Shown: positions 53,259 to 62,350, numbered from the stretch's first letter. The stretch is DNA of 64,000 bases from Sinomonas humi (GCF_000802235.1 NZ_JTDL01000104.1:124001-188000); one strand, 5' to 3'. Program-made: numbers and translations. The notes: generated by a model not told the origin, from the letters alone.

Positions 53259-54340
53259 CCCCGCTCCTCCAGTTCCGCCACCAGGTCATCGTGCTTGCTC
53301 GGAAGCACGGAGATCTCCACCATGCCCACGTTGCGCCCCGACGAGTGGTCGAGGCGCAGGTCCTCAAGGTTCACGCCGATCTCTCCGATCTCCGTGAGCA
53401 GCTTGGCGATCTGCCCGGGCCGGTCATCGACGAGCACGGTGAGCCATGCGAACGCTTGCGGCGGCCCGCCGTGCTTGCCGGGAATGCGCGCCTGGCCCGC
53501 ATTCCCCTCGCTCATGAGCTGTGCGAGGTCGAGCCGCGCTCCCGGCGCCGTCGGCGCCTCGAGCGTGCCGATGAGCCGCTCGACGTCCTCCCGCACACCG
53601 TACAGGTGCTTGACGAGCTTGTCCGCGTTCGCACCAAGGATCTGGATCCAGAGGTCGGGATCGCTTGCCGCTATGCGTGTGGTGTCCCGCAGCCCGTTGC
53701 CGGCGAGCGAGAGGAGCCGGAGGTCGGTGCCCTGGAGACGGCTCGCAAGGAGCGATGACATGACCTGCGGGAGGTGGCTCACGAGGGCAACGGCCTCGTC
53801 GTGCTCGTCGGCGTCGAACTCCACGACGGTGGCACCGAGGTCGGCCCCAAGCGCCTTGGCGAGGCGCACGGCGTCGTCCGACGCCTCCCGGTGAGCGCAC
53901 ACGACCCACGGCATCGATGTGAAGAGCTCGCCGCGGGCAGCCACCGGCCCCGATTTCTCGCGCCCCGCCATAGGGTGCGTCCCCACATACCGGGAGAGGT
54001 CCACCGACCGCCCGCGCAGCTCCGCGAGGATGGCGGACTTCACGCTCGCGATGTCGACGACGACGGCGCGAGGCCAGCGTGCGAGCGCACGCTCAACCAC
54101 GTCAGCCGTCACGTCCGGCGGAGCCGCGACGACGACGAGCTGCGGCTCGACCCCGCGGTCCGCCTCGAGTTCGGCCACAGGCCGACCGGCGCCGATGTCA
54201 ACGGCGACCGCTTGATGGGTGGGCGAGGGATCCTCAAGGAAGACGGGGACGCCGCGGTGCTCGAGCCCGAGTCCGATGCTCGTGCCGAGGAGGCCCGTGC
54301 CGATTACGACGACGGGGCCGCCCAAGTGCGTCGGAGCCAT
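53240..54340 (-). CDS. tyrA: Prephenate dehydrogenase
   Basis: Oxidatively decarboxylates prephenate to 4-hydroxyphenylpyruvate in tyrosine synthesis with NAD+. 366 aa: N-terminal dinucleotide fold VVVIGTGLLGTSIGLGLEHRG, VDIASVKSAI, GTHPMAGREKSGP (catalytic His region), a helical dimer domain, then a C-terminal ACT domain LTVLVDDRPGQIAKLLTEIGEIGVNLEDLRLDHS, the likely tyrosine feedback site. It follows the pseudouridine synthase after 3 bases and overlaps cmk by 19 bases. The same pathway begins with the DAHP synthase at 2844. Confidence 0.95.
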   Translation of the reverse strand: MAPTHLGGPVVVIGTGLLGTSIGLGLEHRGVPVFLEDPSPTHQAVAVDIGAGRPVAELEADRGVEPQLVVVAAPPDVTADVVERALARWPRAVVVDIASVKSAILAELRGRSVDLSRYVGTHPMAGREKSGPVAARGELFTSMPWVVCAHREASDDAVRLAKALGADLGATVVEFDADEHDEAVALVSHLPQVMSSLLASRLQGTDLRLLSLAGNGLRDTTRIAASDPDLWIQILGANADKLVKHLYGVREDVERLIGTLEAPTAPGARLDLAQLMSEGNAGQARIPGKHGGPPQAFAWLTVLVDDRPGQIAKLLTEIGEIGVNLEDLRLDHSSGRNVGMVEISVLPSKHDDLVAELEERGWRVLQ

Positions 54341-54343
54341 CCC

Positions 54344-55378
54344 CTAGAGCCCCACAGCCGCCATGAGGTGCCCGACTTCCTGCTTGCCGAGCTTCCGGAT
54401 GGTGCCCTGCTTCTGGTCGCCGAGGCCGATCGGCCCGATCTTCGCGCGGACAAGCCGCTGGACGGGGAAGCCGATCGCGTCGAACATCCGGCGGACGATC
54501 CGGTTCTTGCCCGAGTGCAGCACGACCTCGACGAGCACGAAGCCCGGGGTCGAGTCGACGAGCTTGAACGAGTCGACCTTTGCGAGGCCGTCTTCGAGCT
54601 CTATCCCGCGCCGGAGCTGCGCACCGACGCCGTGCGGCATCGGCCCGCGGACCTGCACGACGTACGTCTTCGGCACCTCATACGAAGGGTGCGAAAGGCG
54701 GTTGGCCAGCTCGCCGTCGTTCGTGAGGAGGAGAAGCCCCTCGGTGTTCGTGTCGAGCCGGCCGACGTGGAAGAGCCGCTCCGGAGTGCCCGGGCGGAGG
54801 TAGTCCGAGATGCACGGGCGGCCCTCCGGGTCGTCCATCGTGGACACGACTCCGCGCGGCTTGTTGAAGGCCATGTAGACGAGGTTCTCGTTGAGCTGGA
54901 CCCGCACCCCATCTACGTGGATGACGTCGGTCTCCGGGTTGACCCGGCTGCCGAGCTCGGTGACGAGCTGGCCGTTGACCTCAACGCGGCCCTGCTCGAT
55001 GAGCTCTTCGCACACGCGGCGCGAGGCGACGCCCGCGTTCGCCATGACCTTCTGGAGGCGTACGCCCTCGTCGTTCATCTCTGCGCGCGTACGGGGCTTG
55101 TGCTGCGGCAGCGGAGTCGGAGACTTCCGCTCCGGGCGCTGAACGGCGCCGAGATTTCGGCCGAAGCGCTCGTTCGCGAACGGAGCAGCTCCCGTCCCCT
55201 TGGGCTGGGGCCGCTCGCCGCGCTTCCGCTGGGAACCCTTCGGAGCGCCCTTGGCGCCGCCGCGGGCAGCGTTCCCGCGGCCCCCGAACGAGCTCGAATT
55301 GCTCTGGCCCGCGCTCTTGTTCTGGGTGGGGCGTTGCCCCCTGTTGCGTGGTGAACCCTGGCGTCCCGCCTGTGTCAT
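54344..55378 (-). CDS. rluB: 23S rRNA pseudouridine synthase, RluB/RsuA family
   Basis: 344 aa. The first 105 residues are an Arg/Lys/Gly/Pro-rich disordered extension (RNRGQRPTQNKSAGQ...), common in actinobacterial homologues. An S4 RNA-binding domain follows (VRLQKVMANAGVASRRVCEELIEQGRVEVNG), then the synthase domain with the catalytic Asp in GRLDTNTEGLLLLTNDG and KTYVVQVRG. It isomerises uridine in 23S rRNA (helix 89/93 region in relatives). It lies between scpB and tyrA in the conserved operon, separated from scpB by 131 bases. Confidence 0.93.
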   Translation of the reverse strand: MTQAGRQGSPRNRGQRPTQNKSAGQSNSSSFGGRGNAARGGAKGAPKGSQRKRGERPQPKGTGAAPFANERFGRNLGAVQRPERKSPTPLPQHKPRTRAEMNDEGVRLQKVMANAGVASRRVCEELIEQGRVEVNGQLVTELGSRVNPETDVIHVDGVRVQLNENLVYMAFNKPRGVVSTMDDPEGRPCISDYLRPGTPERLFHVGRLDTNTEGLLLLTNDGELANRLSHPSYEVPKTYVVQVRGPMPHGVGAQLRRGIELEDGLAKVDSFKLVDSTPGFVLVEVVLHSGKNRIVRRMFDAIGFPVQRLVRAKIGPIGLGDQKQGTIRKLGKQEVGHLMAAVGL

Positions 55379-55509
55379 GACCCGGCCTCAAGTTTGTTGG
55401 TAAGGAAAGGGCCTCAAGGCCCCCATCTACGATACCGGATAGGGCACTCCCGCTTGGGTCAAGCGTGAGCCACGTCTCGCTTCAAGCCGGCAACTGAGCA
55501 GACAGCCGC

Positions 55510-56061
55510 TCATTGCTCCAGCTCGATGGCCGCGAGGTCCTCGATCCCCGGCAGGTGGGGCGAGAGCTGCGGAAGCTCGGACACCGAGCCGATGCCGAGC
55601 CGCTCAAGGAAGTACGACGTCGTCTGGTACAGGATCGCGCCCGACTCCGGGTCCGTCCCGGCTTCCTCGATGAGCCCGCGGGTCACAAGCGTGCGCACTA
55701 CGGAGTCCACGTTGACCCCGCGGATTGCGGCGACGCGAGAGCGCGCAACGGGCTGCCGGTAGGCGATGACGGCAAGCGTCTCGAGCGCCGCCTGGGTGAG
55801 CCTGGCCGTCTGGCCTTCGAGGACGTACTTCGAGACCATCTCGGCGAACTCCGGTCTCGAGTAGAACCGCCATCCGCCGGCCACGGAACGGAGTTCGAAC
55901 CCGCGGCCCTCGGCCTCGTACTCGGCCGCGAGCCGGGAAAGCAGGTCCTCGACCTCGGGCTGTGGCAGTTCGAGCGTCACCGCGAGCTCGGCTGCGCTCA
56001 CGGGCACCTCGACGACCATGAGTACCGCCTCGAGTGCGGCGGCGTGCGGATTACCCTGCAT
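55510..56061 (-). CDS. scpB: Segregation and condensation protein ScpB
   Basis: Kite subunit of the SMC-ScpAB condensin; binds ScpA and stabilises it on the SMC heads. 183 aa made of two winged helices: LEAVLMVVEVPVSAAELAVTLELP near the N-terminus and LTQAALETLAVIAYRQPVARSRVAAIRGVNVDSVVRTLVTRGLIEE, the conserved core. The start overlaps the scpA end by 11 bases, as is common, so the two are translated together. Length and motifs are typical. Confidence 0.95.
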   Translation of the reverse strand: MQGNPHAAALEAVLMVVEVPVSAAELAVTLELPQPEVEDLLSRLAAEYEAEGRGFELRSVAGGWRFYSRPEFAEMVSKYVLEGQTARLTQAALETLAVIAYRQPVARSRVAAIRGVNVDSVVRTLVTRGLIEEAGTDPESGAILYQTTSYFLERLGIGSVSELPQLSPHLPGIEDLAAIELEQ

Positions 56062-57031
56062 CCTGCTTCTCCTCCTCCCCCGTGCCTTCTCCTGCGCCTT
56101 CTCCTGCGCCTTCCCTCAAGCCTTCCCCCAGGCCTTCCCCCAGGTTCTGCGGTGAGCCGACCGCGGTCGGCGCGCCGGCGTCGTCGTACTCCTCGCTCAG
56201 CCGATCGGCGCTCCAGTCCTGCCCCGCCGTCCACCGCACCCTGAGCTCCGCGAGCGGGGCGGCCTGTTCGAAGGCCACGGCGCGGTCGCGGAACATCTCG
56301 AGCAGCGCAAGGAAGCGGGCCACGATCATGAGGCGCGAATCGGCGTCGGCGGTCAGGACCCGGAAGCTCTGCGGACCGCCCGCACGCAAGCGCTCGCCCA
56401 GGATTGCAGCCTGTTCCCGCACGCTCACTGGCGGCGCGTGCAGGTGCGCGAGTCCGACTTCCGACGGCGGAGCCTCCTTCGGCGCGAACGCCTTCGCGGC
56501 AAGGGCGGCGAACTGCTCCGGGGTGTGCTGCCAGACGAGCTCGGGCAGGAGCGCGGCGAACGCCGGCTCAAGGCCCACGGCCCTCGGGTAGCGGCGTCCC
56601 TCGGTTTCGAGAGTCTCTCCGAAGATCGCCGCGATCTCCTTGAACGCCTTGTACTGCAGCAGCCGGGCGAAGAGCAGATCGCGGGCCTCGAGCCGCGCGA
56701 CATCCTCCTCATCCTCGACCTCCCCCTGCGGCAGGAGCCGAGCCGCCTTGAGGTCAAGGAGCGTCGCGGCGATGACGAGGAACTCGCTCGCTTCGTCGAG
56801 CGCCCACTCCTCGCCTCGTTCCTGCATGGCGCGGATGTAGGCGATGAAGTCGTCGGTCACGGTCGCAAGCGCCACTTCGGTGATGTCGAGGCGGCGCTTG
56901 GCGATCAGCCCGAGGAGAGCGTCGAACGGGCCCGTGAAGTTGTCCAGCCGGACCTCGAAGCCGGAGGCGGTCTCGGCAGTCAGTTCGCCAGCACTCGGTT
57001 CGCCCGCGGGCGGCTCGCTAAGGCGCCCCAC
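56051..57031 (-). CDS. scpA: Segregation and condensation protein ScpA
   Basis: Kleisin that links the two SMC heads of the bacterial condensin. I start at GTG 57031 (VGRLSEPPAGEP), which overlaps the parA end; the longer frame to 57082 begins inside parA. About 326 aa. Seen: FEVRLDNFTGPFDALLGLIAKRRLDITEVALATVTDDFIAYI (SMC neck binding), EFLVIAATLLDLKAARLLP, and a C-terminal winged helix FLALLEMFRDRAVAFEQ; the last residues are a Glu/Gly repeat tail (GEGLGEGLREGAGEGAGEG) unusual for the family. The real start cannot be fixed from the sequence. Confidence 0.93.
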   Translation of the reverse strand: MGRLSEPPAGEPSAGELTAETASGFEVRLDNFTGPFDALLGLIAKRRLDITEVALATVTDDFIAYIRAMQERGEEWALDEASEFLVIAATLLDLKAARLLPQGEVEDEEDVARLEARDLLFARLLQYKAFKEIAAIFGETLETEGRRYPRAVGLEPAFAALLPELVWQHTPEQFAALAAKAFAPKEAPPSEVGLAHLHAPPVSVREQAAILGERLRAGGPQSFRVLTADADSRLMIVARFLALLEMFRDRAVAFEQAAPLAELRVRWTAGQDWSADRLSEEYDDAGAPTAVGSPQNLGEGLGEGLREGAGEGAGEGTGEEEKQDAG

Positions 57032-57929
57032 CGCGGGCCACGAGCTCACGCGCGAGCCGCCGGTAGGCCTCCGCGCCCGCATGGTTCGTTGCGTAGCGGG
57101 TGATGGGTTCGGCCGCTACGGTCGCGTCGGCGAACTTGATGGTGCGCTTGATGACCGAATCAAAGACCTTGTCGCCGAAGGCCTCGATGAGGCGCGCGAG
57201 CACCTCCCGGCTGTGCAGCGTCCGCGAGTCGTACATCGTGGCGAGGACGCCGTCGACGACGAGGCGCGGGTTGAGGCGGTCCTGCACCTTCTCGATCGTC
57301 TCGACGAGGAGGGCGACGGCGCGCAGCGCGAAGAACTCGCAGATGAGCGGGATGATCACGCCGTGCGCGGCTGAGAGCGCGTTGACCGTGAGCAGGCCAA
57401 GGGAGGGCTGGCAGTCGATGAGGACGAGGTCGTAGTCGTTCTCGACTTTGCGGAGCGCGCTTGCGAGGACCTGCTCGCGGGCCACCTCGGTGACGAGCTG
57501 GACCTCCGCCGCGGAGAGGTCGATGTTGGCCGGGAGGAGGTCGAGGTTCTCTATCTCGGTCTTGCGGATCGCGTCGCGGATGTCGACGTGCCGGTCCATC
57601 ATGACGTTGTACACGGTGAGGTCGAGTTCGTGGGGGTTCGTCCCCAGACCGGCCGACGCCGCGCCCTGGGGGTCGAAGTCCACGATCAGGACCCGGCGGC
57701 CGTACTCCGCGAGGGCGGCAGCGAGGTTGATGGCCGAGGTCGTCTTGCCGACCCCGCCCTTCTGGTTGACCATCGCGATGATCCGCGCGGGCCCGTGGGA
57801 CTCGAGCGGGGCGGGTACGGGATACTCGCGTTCGGGACGGCCCGTGGGACCGAGTACGACGTCGGTGAGGTCTTCGGTGATGCCGTCCAGAGTCGCCGAG
57901 CTCTGCTCTGTGCTCACGTATCCATCCAC
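57018..57929 (-). CDS. ParA-family ATPase next to scpAB (Soj-like)
   Basis: 303 aa. Deviant Walker A VNQKGGVGKTTSAINLAAAL, VDFDPQGAASAGLG, VLIDCQPSLGLLTVNAL (Walker B) and the nonspecific-DNA-binding basic C-terminus. It lies directly before scpA, an arrangement widely conserved in Actinobacteria, separate from the parAB genes near the origin of replication. It is the third member of this fold in the window (others at 10227 and 15185). Actual role, chromosome organisation or SMC loading, is inferred from neighbours. Confidence 0.93.
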   Translation of the reverse strand: MDGYVSTEQSSATLDGITEDLTDVVLGPTGRPEREYPVPAPLESHGPARIIAMVNQKGGVGKTTSAINLAAALAEYGRRVLIVDFDPQGAASAGLGTNPHELDLTVYNVMMDRHVDIRDAIRKTEIENLDLLPANIDLSAAEVQLVTEVAREQVLASALRKVENDYDLVLIDCQPSLGLLTVNALSAAHGVIIPLICEFFALRAVALLVETIEKVQDRLNPRLVVDGVLATMYDSRTLHSREVLARLIEAFGDKVFDSVIKRTIKFADATVAAEPITRYATNHAGAEAYRRLARELVARGGAP

Positions 57930-58063
57930 ACTTTCGAATCGCTGTCTGCGGCTTCCTGAGACCCAACCCTACACGCGCACGACTCGCAACTCGGTGACCT
58001 TGAGACATACCCTCGCTTGAGCCTTGACCCTCAAGTAGAGCCTCAATGTTGCCCTTAAGCGCG

Positions 58064-58097
58064 CACGTCCCGCGGGAGCAAAAACCCGCGGGACGTG
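58064..58097 (-). terminator. Strong hairpin downstream of dctA
   Basis: CACGTCCCGCGGG pairs exactly with CCCGCGGGACGTG (13 bp) around AGCAAAAA, a very stable RNA stem. It lies between parA and dctA, downstream of dctA on the minus strand. No T-tract follows, so termination is uncertain. Confidence 0.6.
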
Positions 58098-58141
58098 ACG
58101 TTTGGACGGAGAACGACCGTCGGAAGGTGACGTTTGGACGG
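58095..58141. repeat. 15-bp direct repeat next to dctA end
   Basis: GTGACGTTTGGACGG occurs at 58095-58109 and 58127-58141, 32 bases apart, the second copy ending just before the dctA stop codon. A GACCGTCGG half-dyad lies between. Similar elements recur between genes in some actinobacterial genomes as I recall; copies elsewhere in this window were not found. Confidence 0.55.
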
Positions 58142-59521
58142 TTAGAGGCGTGCAGGCTCCGGAAGCTCCGCTCGAGGCGACTCCTCTACGGCGTCGGCGC
58201 GATCGTCGTCGTCGGCGAGCATCGTGGTCTCGTCGAACGGAAGGCGGCCGGAGAGCACCTCTCGGACCCGGGGGCGGTCGATCTCACGGGTCCACACGCC
58301 CATCAGGATGGTCGCGACGGCGTTTCCGGTGAAGTTGGTGAGGGCGCGGGCCTCGGACATGAACCGGTCGATGCCGACGATGAACGAGACGCCGCCCACG
58401 AGCTGCGGGGCGTGGGACTGGAGGCCGCCCGCGAGCGTCGCAAGGCCTGCGCCGCTCACACCGGCCGCGCCCTTGGAGGCGATGATCATGAAGACGAGGA
58501 GTGCGATCTGCTCGCCGAGGTTCATCGGCTGGCCCATTGCGGTCGCAATGAAGAGCGACGCCATCGTGAGGTAGATCGCGGTTCCGTCAAGGTTGAACGA
58601 GTAGCCGGTGGGGACGGTCACGCCCACGACTGGCTTCGACACACCGAGGTGCTCCATCTTGGCGATGAGGCGCGGCAGCGCAGCCTCGGAGGACGAGGTC
58701 GAGACGATGATGAGGTACTCGCGGGCGAGGTACTTCATGAGCTTGAAGATGTTGACGCCGCCGACGGCGCGCAGGAGCGTTCCGAGGATGACGACGACGA
58801 ACAGGAGGCACGTGATGTAGAACGCGACCATGAGCGTCAGAAGGCTCACAACGGCCTTCCAGCCCGTGGTTCCAACGACGGCGGCAATCGCACCGAACGC
58901 GCCGATCGGGGCGACCCACATGATCATGATGAGGATGCGGAACACGAGCACCTGCGCCTGGCGGATGAACTCGAGGAGCATTGCGCCCGCCTTGCCCATG
59001 CGCTGGAGCGCGAAGCCGACAAGGAGTGCGACGAAGAGCGTCTGGAGCACCTGAACGGACGTAAGGGCTGAGACGAGCGTGTTCGGGATGATCCCGAGCA
59101 GGAAATCGGACGTACCCGAGGCCGCGGGTGCCTTGTACGTCGCATCCTTGAGGTCGAGACCGGATCCGGGGTGGATGATGTTGCCGACAATGAGACCGAC
59201 GGCGAGCGCGAACGTGCTCATCACCATGAAGTAGACGAGCGCGAGGCCACCGACCTTGCCGACGGTTGCGGCCTTCGCGATCGAGCCGATGCCGAGCACG
59301 ATCGTGCAGAAGATCACGGGGGCGATCATCATCTTGATCAGGTTGACGAACGCATCGCCGAGCGGCTTCATATTGGCCGCGACCCCGTCCTTGCCGGGGA
59401 ACATGAGACCGACGACGACGCCGAGCACCACGGCGACGACGACGGCGATGTAGAGCCAGTGGGTGCGATCGGCCTTCTTCTTCGCCGGCTGCTTCGCCGG
59501 CGCCAGGGGCACGCTTGCCAT
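58142..59521 (-). CDS. dctA: C4-dicarboxylate/cation symporter DctA
   Basis: Sodium- or proton-coupled uptake of succinate, fumarate and malate (DAACS family). 459 aa from ATG 59521 (GGAAGAGGACTC upstream). Multiple helices (e.g. WLYIAVVVAVVLGVVVGLMFP) and the DAACS signatures FVNLIKMMIAPVIFCTIVLGI, the serine-rich STSSSEAALPRLIAKM and VPTGYSFNLDGTAIYLTMA near the binding site. The C-terminal tail is acidic. It is divergent from the sensor kinase/response regulator pair at 59660, so this system probably induces it by a C4-dicarboxylate signal. Confidence 0.95.
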   Translation of the reverse strand: MASVPLAPAKQPAKKKADRTHWLYIAVVVAVVLGVVVGLMFPGKDGVAANMKPLGDAFVNLIKMMIAPVIFCTIVLGIGSIAKAATVGKVGGLALVYFMVMSTFALAVGLIVGNIIHPGSGLDLKDATYKAPAASGTSDFLLGIIPNTLVSALTSVQVLQTLFVALLVGFALQRMGKAGAMLLEFIRQAQVLVFRILIMIMWVAPIGAFGAIAAVVGTTGWKAVVSLLTLMVAFYITCLLFVVVILGTLLRAVGGVNIFKLMKYLAREYLIIVSTSSSEAALPRLIAKMEHLGVSKPVVGVTVPTGYSFNLDGTAIYLTMASLFIATAMGQPMNLGEQIALLVFMIIASKGAAGVSGAGLATLAGGLQSHAPQLVGGVSFIVGIDRFMSEARALTNFTGNAVATILMGVWTREIDRPRVREVLSGRLPFDETTMLADDDDRADAVEESPRAELPEPARL

Positions 59522-59659
59522 GAGTCCTCTTCCTCGAGTGGGGGGCCGCGTCCCTGTGACCGCGGCCATACCACCTTCCCGTAGAGTGTGAGGGGGACCA
59601 CCCTTGCGTTCATATTGGTCACAGGGATTCCCCTCGACACGAAGAGGAGAGGAAGCGCG
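59522..59659. promoter_or_regulatory. Divergent promoter region of dctA and sensor kinase
   Basis: 138 bases shared by two divergently read genes. A TGTGACC element is seen near 59616-59622 on the minus strand. No confident -10/-35 or RR site can be named; the purine-rich tail near 59640-59655 is the kinase ribosome site. Confidence 0.5.
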
Positions 59660-61273
59660 ATGCGGCAGTTGAGCCTCGCGCGGAGGCTGTTCCTCCTGCT
59701 CGTTCTCGCGGTCGTCCTCTTCACAGCCTTCACCGGCACGGCGTTCTACTTGGACGCCAGAGATCAGCTCCACCAGGCCGCCGGGAACCGGACCCTCGCT
59801 GTCGCCGAGGCGATCGCGGACAGCCCTCTCGTCGCCAACGCTGCGCTCGAGGCAGGGCGCACGAATCCGACGCCCGCCCTCCAGCCGTACGCGGAACAGG
59901 TCATCTCCGACGCCAAGCTGGACTTCATTACGATCATGGCGCCCGACGGGACGCGCTGGACCCACCCGAACCCTTCGGAGATTGGCGGCAAGTACATCGG
60001 GTCGACTTCCGAGGCGCTCGCCGGGCACCCGTTCACCGAGACGTACACGGGCACTCTCGGACCCTCTGTGAGGACGATCGTCCCGATCAAGGCCCCAGGC
60101 TCGGGGCGCGTCCTGGGGATGGTCGCAGCCGGAGTGACGGTCACGAACCTCGACGTCGCGCTCGCTTCGCGGCTCCCCGCGCTCCTGGGGATCGCCGTCG
60201 TCGTCCTCCTCCTCGGCTCCGTCGGCGCTGCCATCCTCGAACGGCGCCTCTCGAAGGCGACCCACGGTTACGGACTCGAGCAGCTGAGCCAGCTCTTCGC
60301 CTACTACGAGTCGGTGCTGCACTCGGTGCGGGAGGGCGTCGTCATGGTCGATCCCCGGGGGCGGCTCGTGATCCGCAACGACCAAGCCTCAGAGCTGCTC
60401 GGCCTCCCCAACACCGAAGCGAGCGCCCCCGCTCCCCTGCTGGCCGACGTGGACCTGCCGGAGAGCCTCCGCGCGCTCCTCGCCAGCGGCCGCACGGCTC
60501 ATGACGAGATCCATTTGACGAAGGACCGCGTGCTGGTTGTGAACCAGGAGCCGGCGTCCGTCCCCGATCGCCGTGGCGCCCGGCGTCTCGGCTCCGTCGC
60601 GACCTTGCGCGATCAGACGGAGATCGAGACGCTCGGCTCGGAGCTCGCGACCATGCGCACGCTCTCCGATGCCCTCCGCAGCCAGACACACGAGCACGCG
60701 AACCGCCTCCACACGATCGTCTCGCTCCTCGAGCTCGGCCGCACGGATCAGGCGCTCGAGTTCGCGACTGAGGACCTCTCGCTGAGCCAGTCCCTCGCGA
60801 ACGAGCTCGTAGTCTCCGTCCAGGAGCCGGTCCTCGCGGCGCTCGTCATGGGCAAAGCGGCGCAAGCCCACGAGCGCGGGGTGCGCCTCGATGCCGAGGC
60901 CACGGGAAGCCTCGCAGACGCTGGCCTCGAGCCTCAGCACCTCGTCACCATCGTGGGCAACCTGCTGGACAATGCGATCGACGCGGCCGCGGCGGCTGAG
61001 CCTCCCCGGTGGGTCGCGCTCGAGCTCCACGAGGAAGCCGGAGGCGTGCTCATCGAGGTCTCTGACTCAGGGACCGGCGTGCCGCCCGCCGAGCGCGAGC
61101 GGATTCTGCAGTTCGGCCATTCGACGAAGCCCCACGGGACAGCCGGGCGTGGCCTGGGCCTTGCGCTCGCGCGTCGGTCCGCCGAGGCGCTGGGCGGTAC
61201 TCTCGCCGTTGAGGGGACGGGCGGTGCGGTCTTCACCGTGTCGATCCCCGCGCGAAACGGAAGGAAAGGATGA
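59660..61273 (+). CDS. CitA/DcuS-type sensor histidine kinase
   Basis: Two-component sensor, 537 aa from ATG 59660, which has GGAGAGGAAG upstream (the open frame to 59588 lacks a site). Topology: TM1 about 10-31, periplasmic PDC-like sensor with VISDAKLDFITIMAPDGTRWTHPNPSEIGG (the DcuS/CitA ligand-binding type), TM2 about 170-190, cytosolic PAS (GVVMVDPRGRLVIRND), phosphoacceptor His344 in LRSQTHEHANRLHTI and an HATPase with GNLLDNAIDAA and TAGRGLGLAL. Ligand class fits C4-dicarboxylate or citrate; the divergent dctA argues for C4-dicarboxylate. It overlaps the response regulator by 4 bases (ATGA). Confidence 0.93.
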   Translation: MRQLSLARRLFLLLVLAVVLFTAFTGTAFYLDARDQLHQAAGNRTLAVAEAIADSPLVANAALEAGRTNPTPALQPYAEQVISDAKLDFITIMAPDGTRWTHPNPSEIGGKYIGSTSEALAGHPFTETYTGTLGPSVRTIVPIKAPGSGRVLGMVAAGVTVTNLDVALASRLPALLGIAVVVLLLGSVGAAILERRLSKATHGYGLEQLSQLFAYYESVLHSVREGVVMVDPRGRLVIRNDQASELLGLPNTEASAPAPLLADVDLPESLRALLASGRTAHDEIHLTKDRVLVVNQEPASVPDRRGARRLGSVATLRDQTEIETLGSELATMRTLSDALRSQTHEHANRLHTIVSLLELGRTDQALEFATEDLSLSQSLANELVVSVQEPVLAALVMGKAAQAHERGVRLDAEATGSLADAGLEPQHLVTIVGNLLDNAIDAAAAAEPPRWVALELHEEAGGVLIEVSDSGTGVPPAERERILQFGHSTKPHGTAGRGLGLALARRSAEALGGTLAVEGTGGAVFTVSIPARNGRKG

Positions 61274-61965
61274 GCGGACTCCGCGTCCTCGTCGTCGAGG
61301 ACGAGGCGATCGCCGCCGATGCGCACGCCGCCTACATCGGGCGTATCGACGGTTTCACCCACGTCGGCACAGCGCACGACGGCGCCTCGGCCCTGCGGCT
61401 GACAGGGGAGCTCGCGGCGGCGGGGACCCCGGTAGACCTCGTGCTGCTCGACATGAACCTGCCAGACCTGCACGGGCTCGACGTCGCACGTCGGCTCCGT
61501 GCGGCGGGGCATCATCCGGACATTCTCGCGATCACGGCCGTGCGCGAGCTTCCCGTGGTCCGGCGGGCGATCTCAGCCGGCGTCGTGCAATACCTCATCA
61601 AGCCGTTCACGTATGCCGCGTTCGCGGAGCGGCTCGAACACTACCGGGAGTTCCGCGAATCCCTCTCCCGCTCCGAGGGGACAACGTCTCAGGACGCTGT
61701 GGACCAAGCCCTCGCCGCCCTGCGGACTCCCGTGGGAACACCGCTTCCGAAGGGCCTCTCCCCCGATACCTTGGACTCGATCCGAACGTTTGTCCGGACT
61801 CGCGGCACGGCCGTCTCTGCGAACGAAGTCATGGAGGCCGTTGGCGTCTCACGCGTCACGGCACGGCGCTATCTCGAACACCTCGCAGACACAGGCGTTC
61901 TCACCCGTGCAGCCCGCTATGGGACCCCTGGCCGGCCCGAGAAGGAATACCGCTGGACGGGCTAG
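61270..61965 (+). CDS. Response regulator, CitB/DcuR-type
   Basis: 231 aa. Receiver domain with VLVVEDEAIAADAH, phospho-acceptor Asp61 in LLDMNLPD and the Lys of YLIKPFTY; then a C-terminal HTH (VSANEVMEAVGVSRVTARRYLEHLADTGVLTRAARYG) with the DcuR/CitB spacing. It is translated from the overlap ATGA with the kinase gene. The expected target is dctA, divergent to the kinase, through sites in 59522-59659; direct evidence is not visible. Confidence 0.93.
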   Translation: MSGLRVLVVEDEAIAADAHAAYIGRIDGFTHVGTAHDGASALRLTGELAAAGTPVDLVLLDMNLPDLHGLDVARRLRAAGHHPDILAITAVRELPVVRRAISAGVVQYLIKPFTYAAFAERLEHYREFRESLSRSEGTTSQDAVDQALAALRTPVGTPLPKGLSPDTLDSIRTFVRTRGTAVSANEVMEAVGVSRVTARRYLEHLADTGVLTRAARYGTPGRPEKEYRWTG

Positions 61966-62066
61966 CAGCTGCGAGCGTGTACCGGGCCCGTACCTCAAGC
62001 CAGCGGCCCCTGCCGTCCGCGCCGTCACAGGCCTAACGTGGTAGCGAGGGATCTTCCCTCTGCACG

Positions 62067-62132
62067 GCAACAAGAAGCAGTGCAACAGGAAGCACAGTGC
62101 AATAAGAAGCACCGAGCAACAAGAAGCACCAG
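62067..62132. repeat. Four-copy tandem repeat upstream of small acidic gene
   Basis: Units GCAACAAGAAGCAG.., GCAACAGGAAGCACAGT, GCAATAAGAAGCACCGA and GCAACAAGAAGCACCAG start at 62067, 62082, 62099 and 62116 (periods 15, 17, 17). The plus strand is purine-rich. It lies in the 5' region of the 50-aa gene at 62159 and is not translated in its frame. Confidence 0.6.
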
Positions 62133-62158
62133 GCACAGCACGAAGGGCAGGAGGAGCG

Positions 62159-62311
62159 ATGAGCACCGAGAACACGGAGCGTATTGCCAGCGAGGCCGAC
62201 GTCCTCGGCACGCCCAGCCCCCGGAACACGGATGTCTCCGCGATCCCCGACGGCTCCGGCAATGACCGGGACGACGACGAGCGGGACGACGAGCGCTTCG
62301 ACGCGGGCTGA
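62159..62311 (+). CDS. Small acidic protein, 50 aa
   Basis: ATG 62159 follows GCAGGAGGAGCG, an excellent ribosome site. The product MSTENTERIASEADVLGTPS then SPRNTDVSAIPDGSGNDRDDDERDDERFDAG is acidic and probably disordered. It is followed after 39 bases by another short acidic gene, so they form a pair. Function unknown. The strong site and context argue that it is a real gene though too short for most gene finders. Confidence 0.6.
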   Translation: MSTENTERIASEADVLGTPSPRNTDVSAIPDGSGNDRDDDERDDERFDAG

Positions 62312-62350
62312 TCCCCACGGACCGTCGCCACACGAACAGAGGAGCACGCG

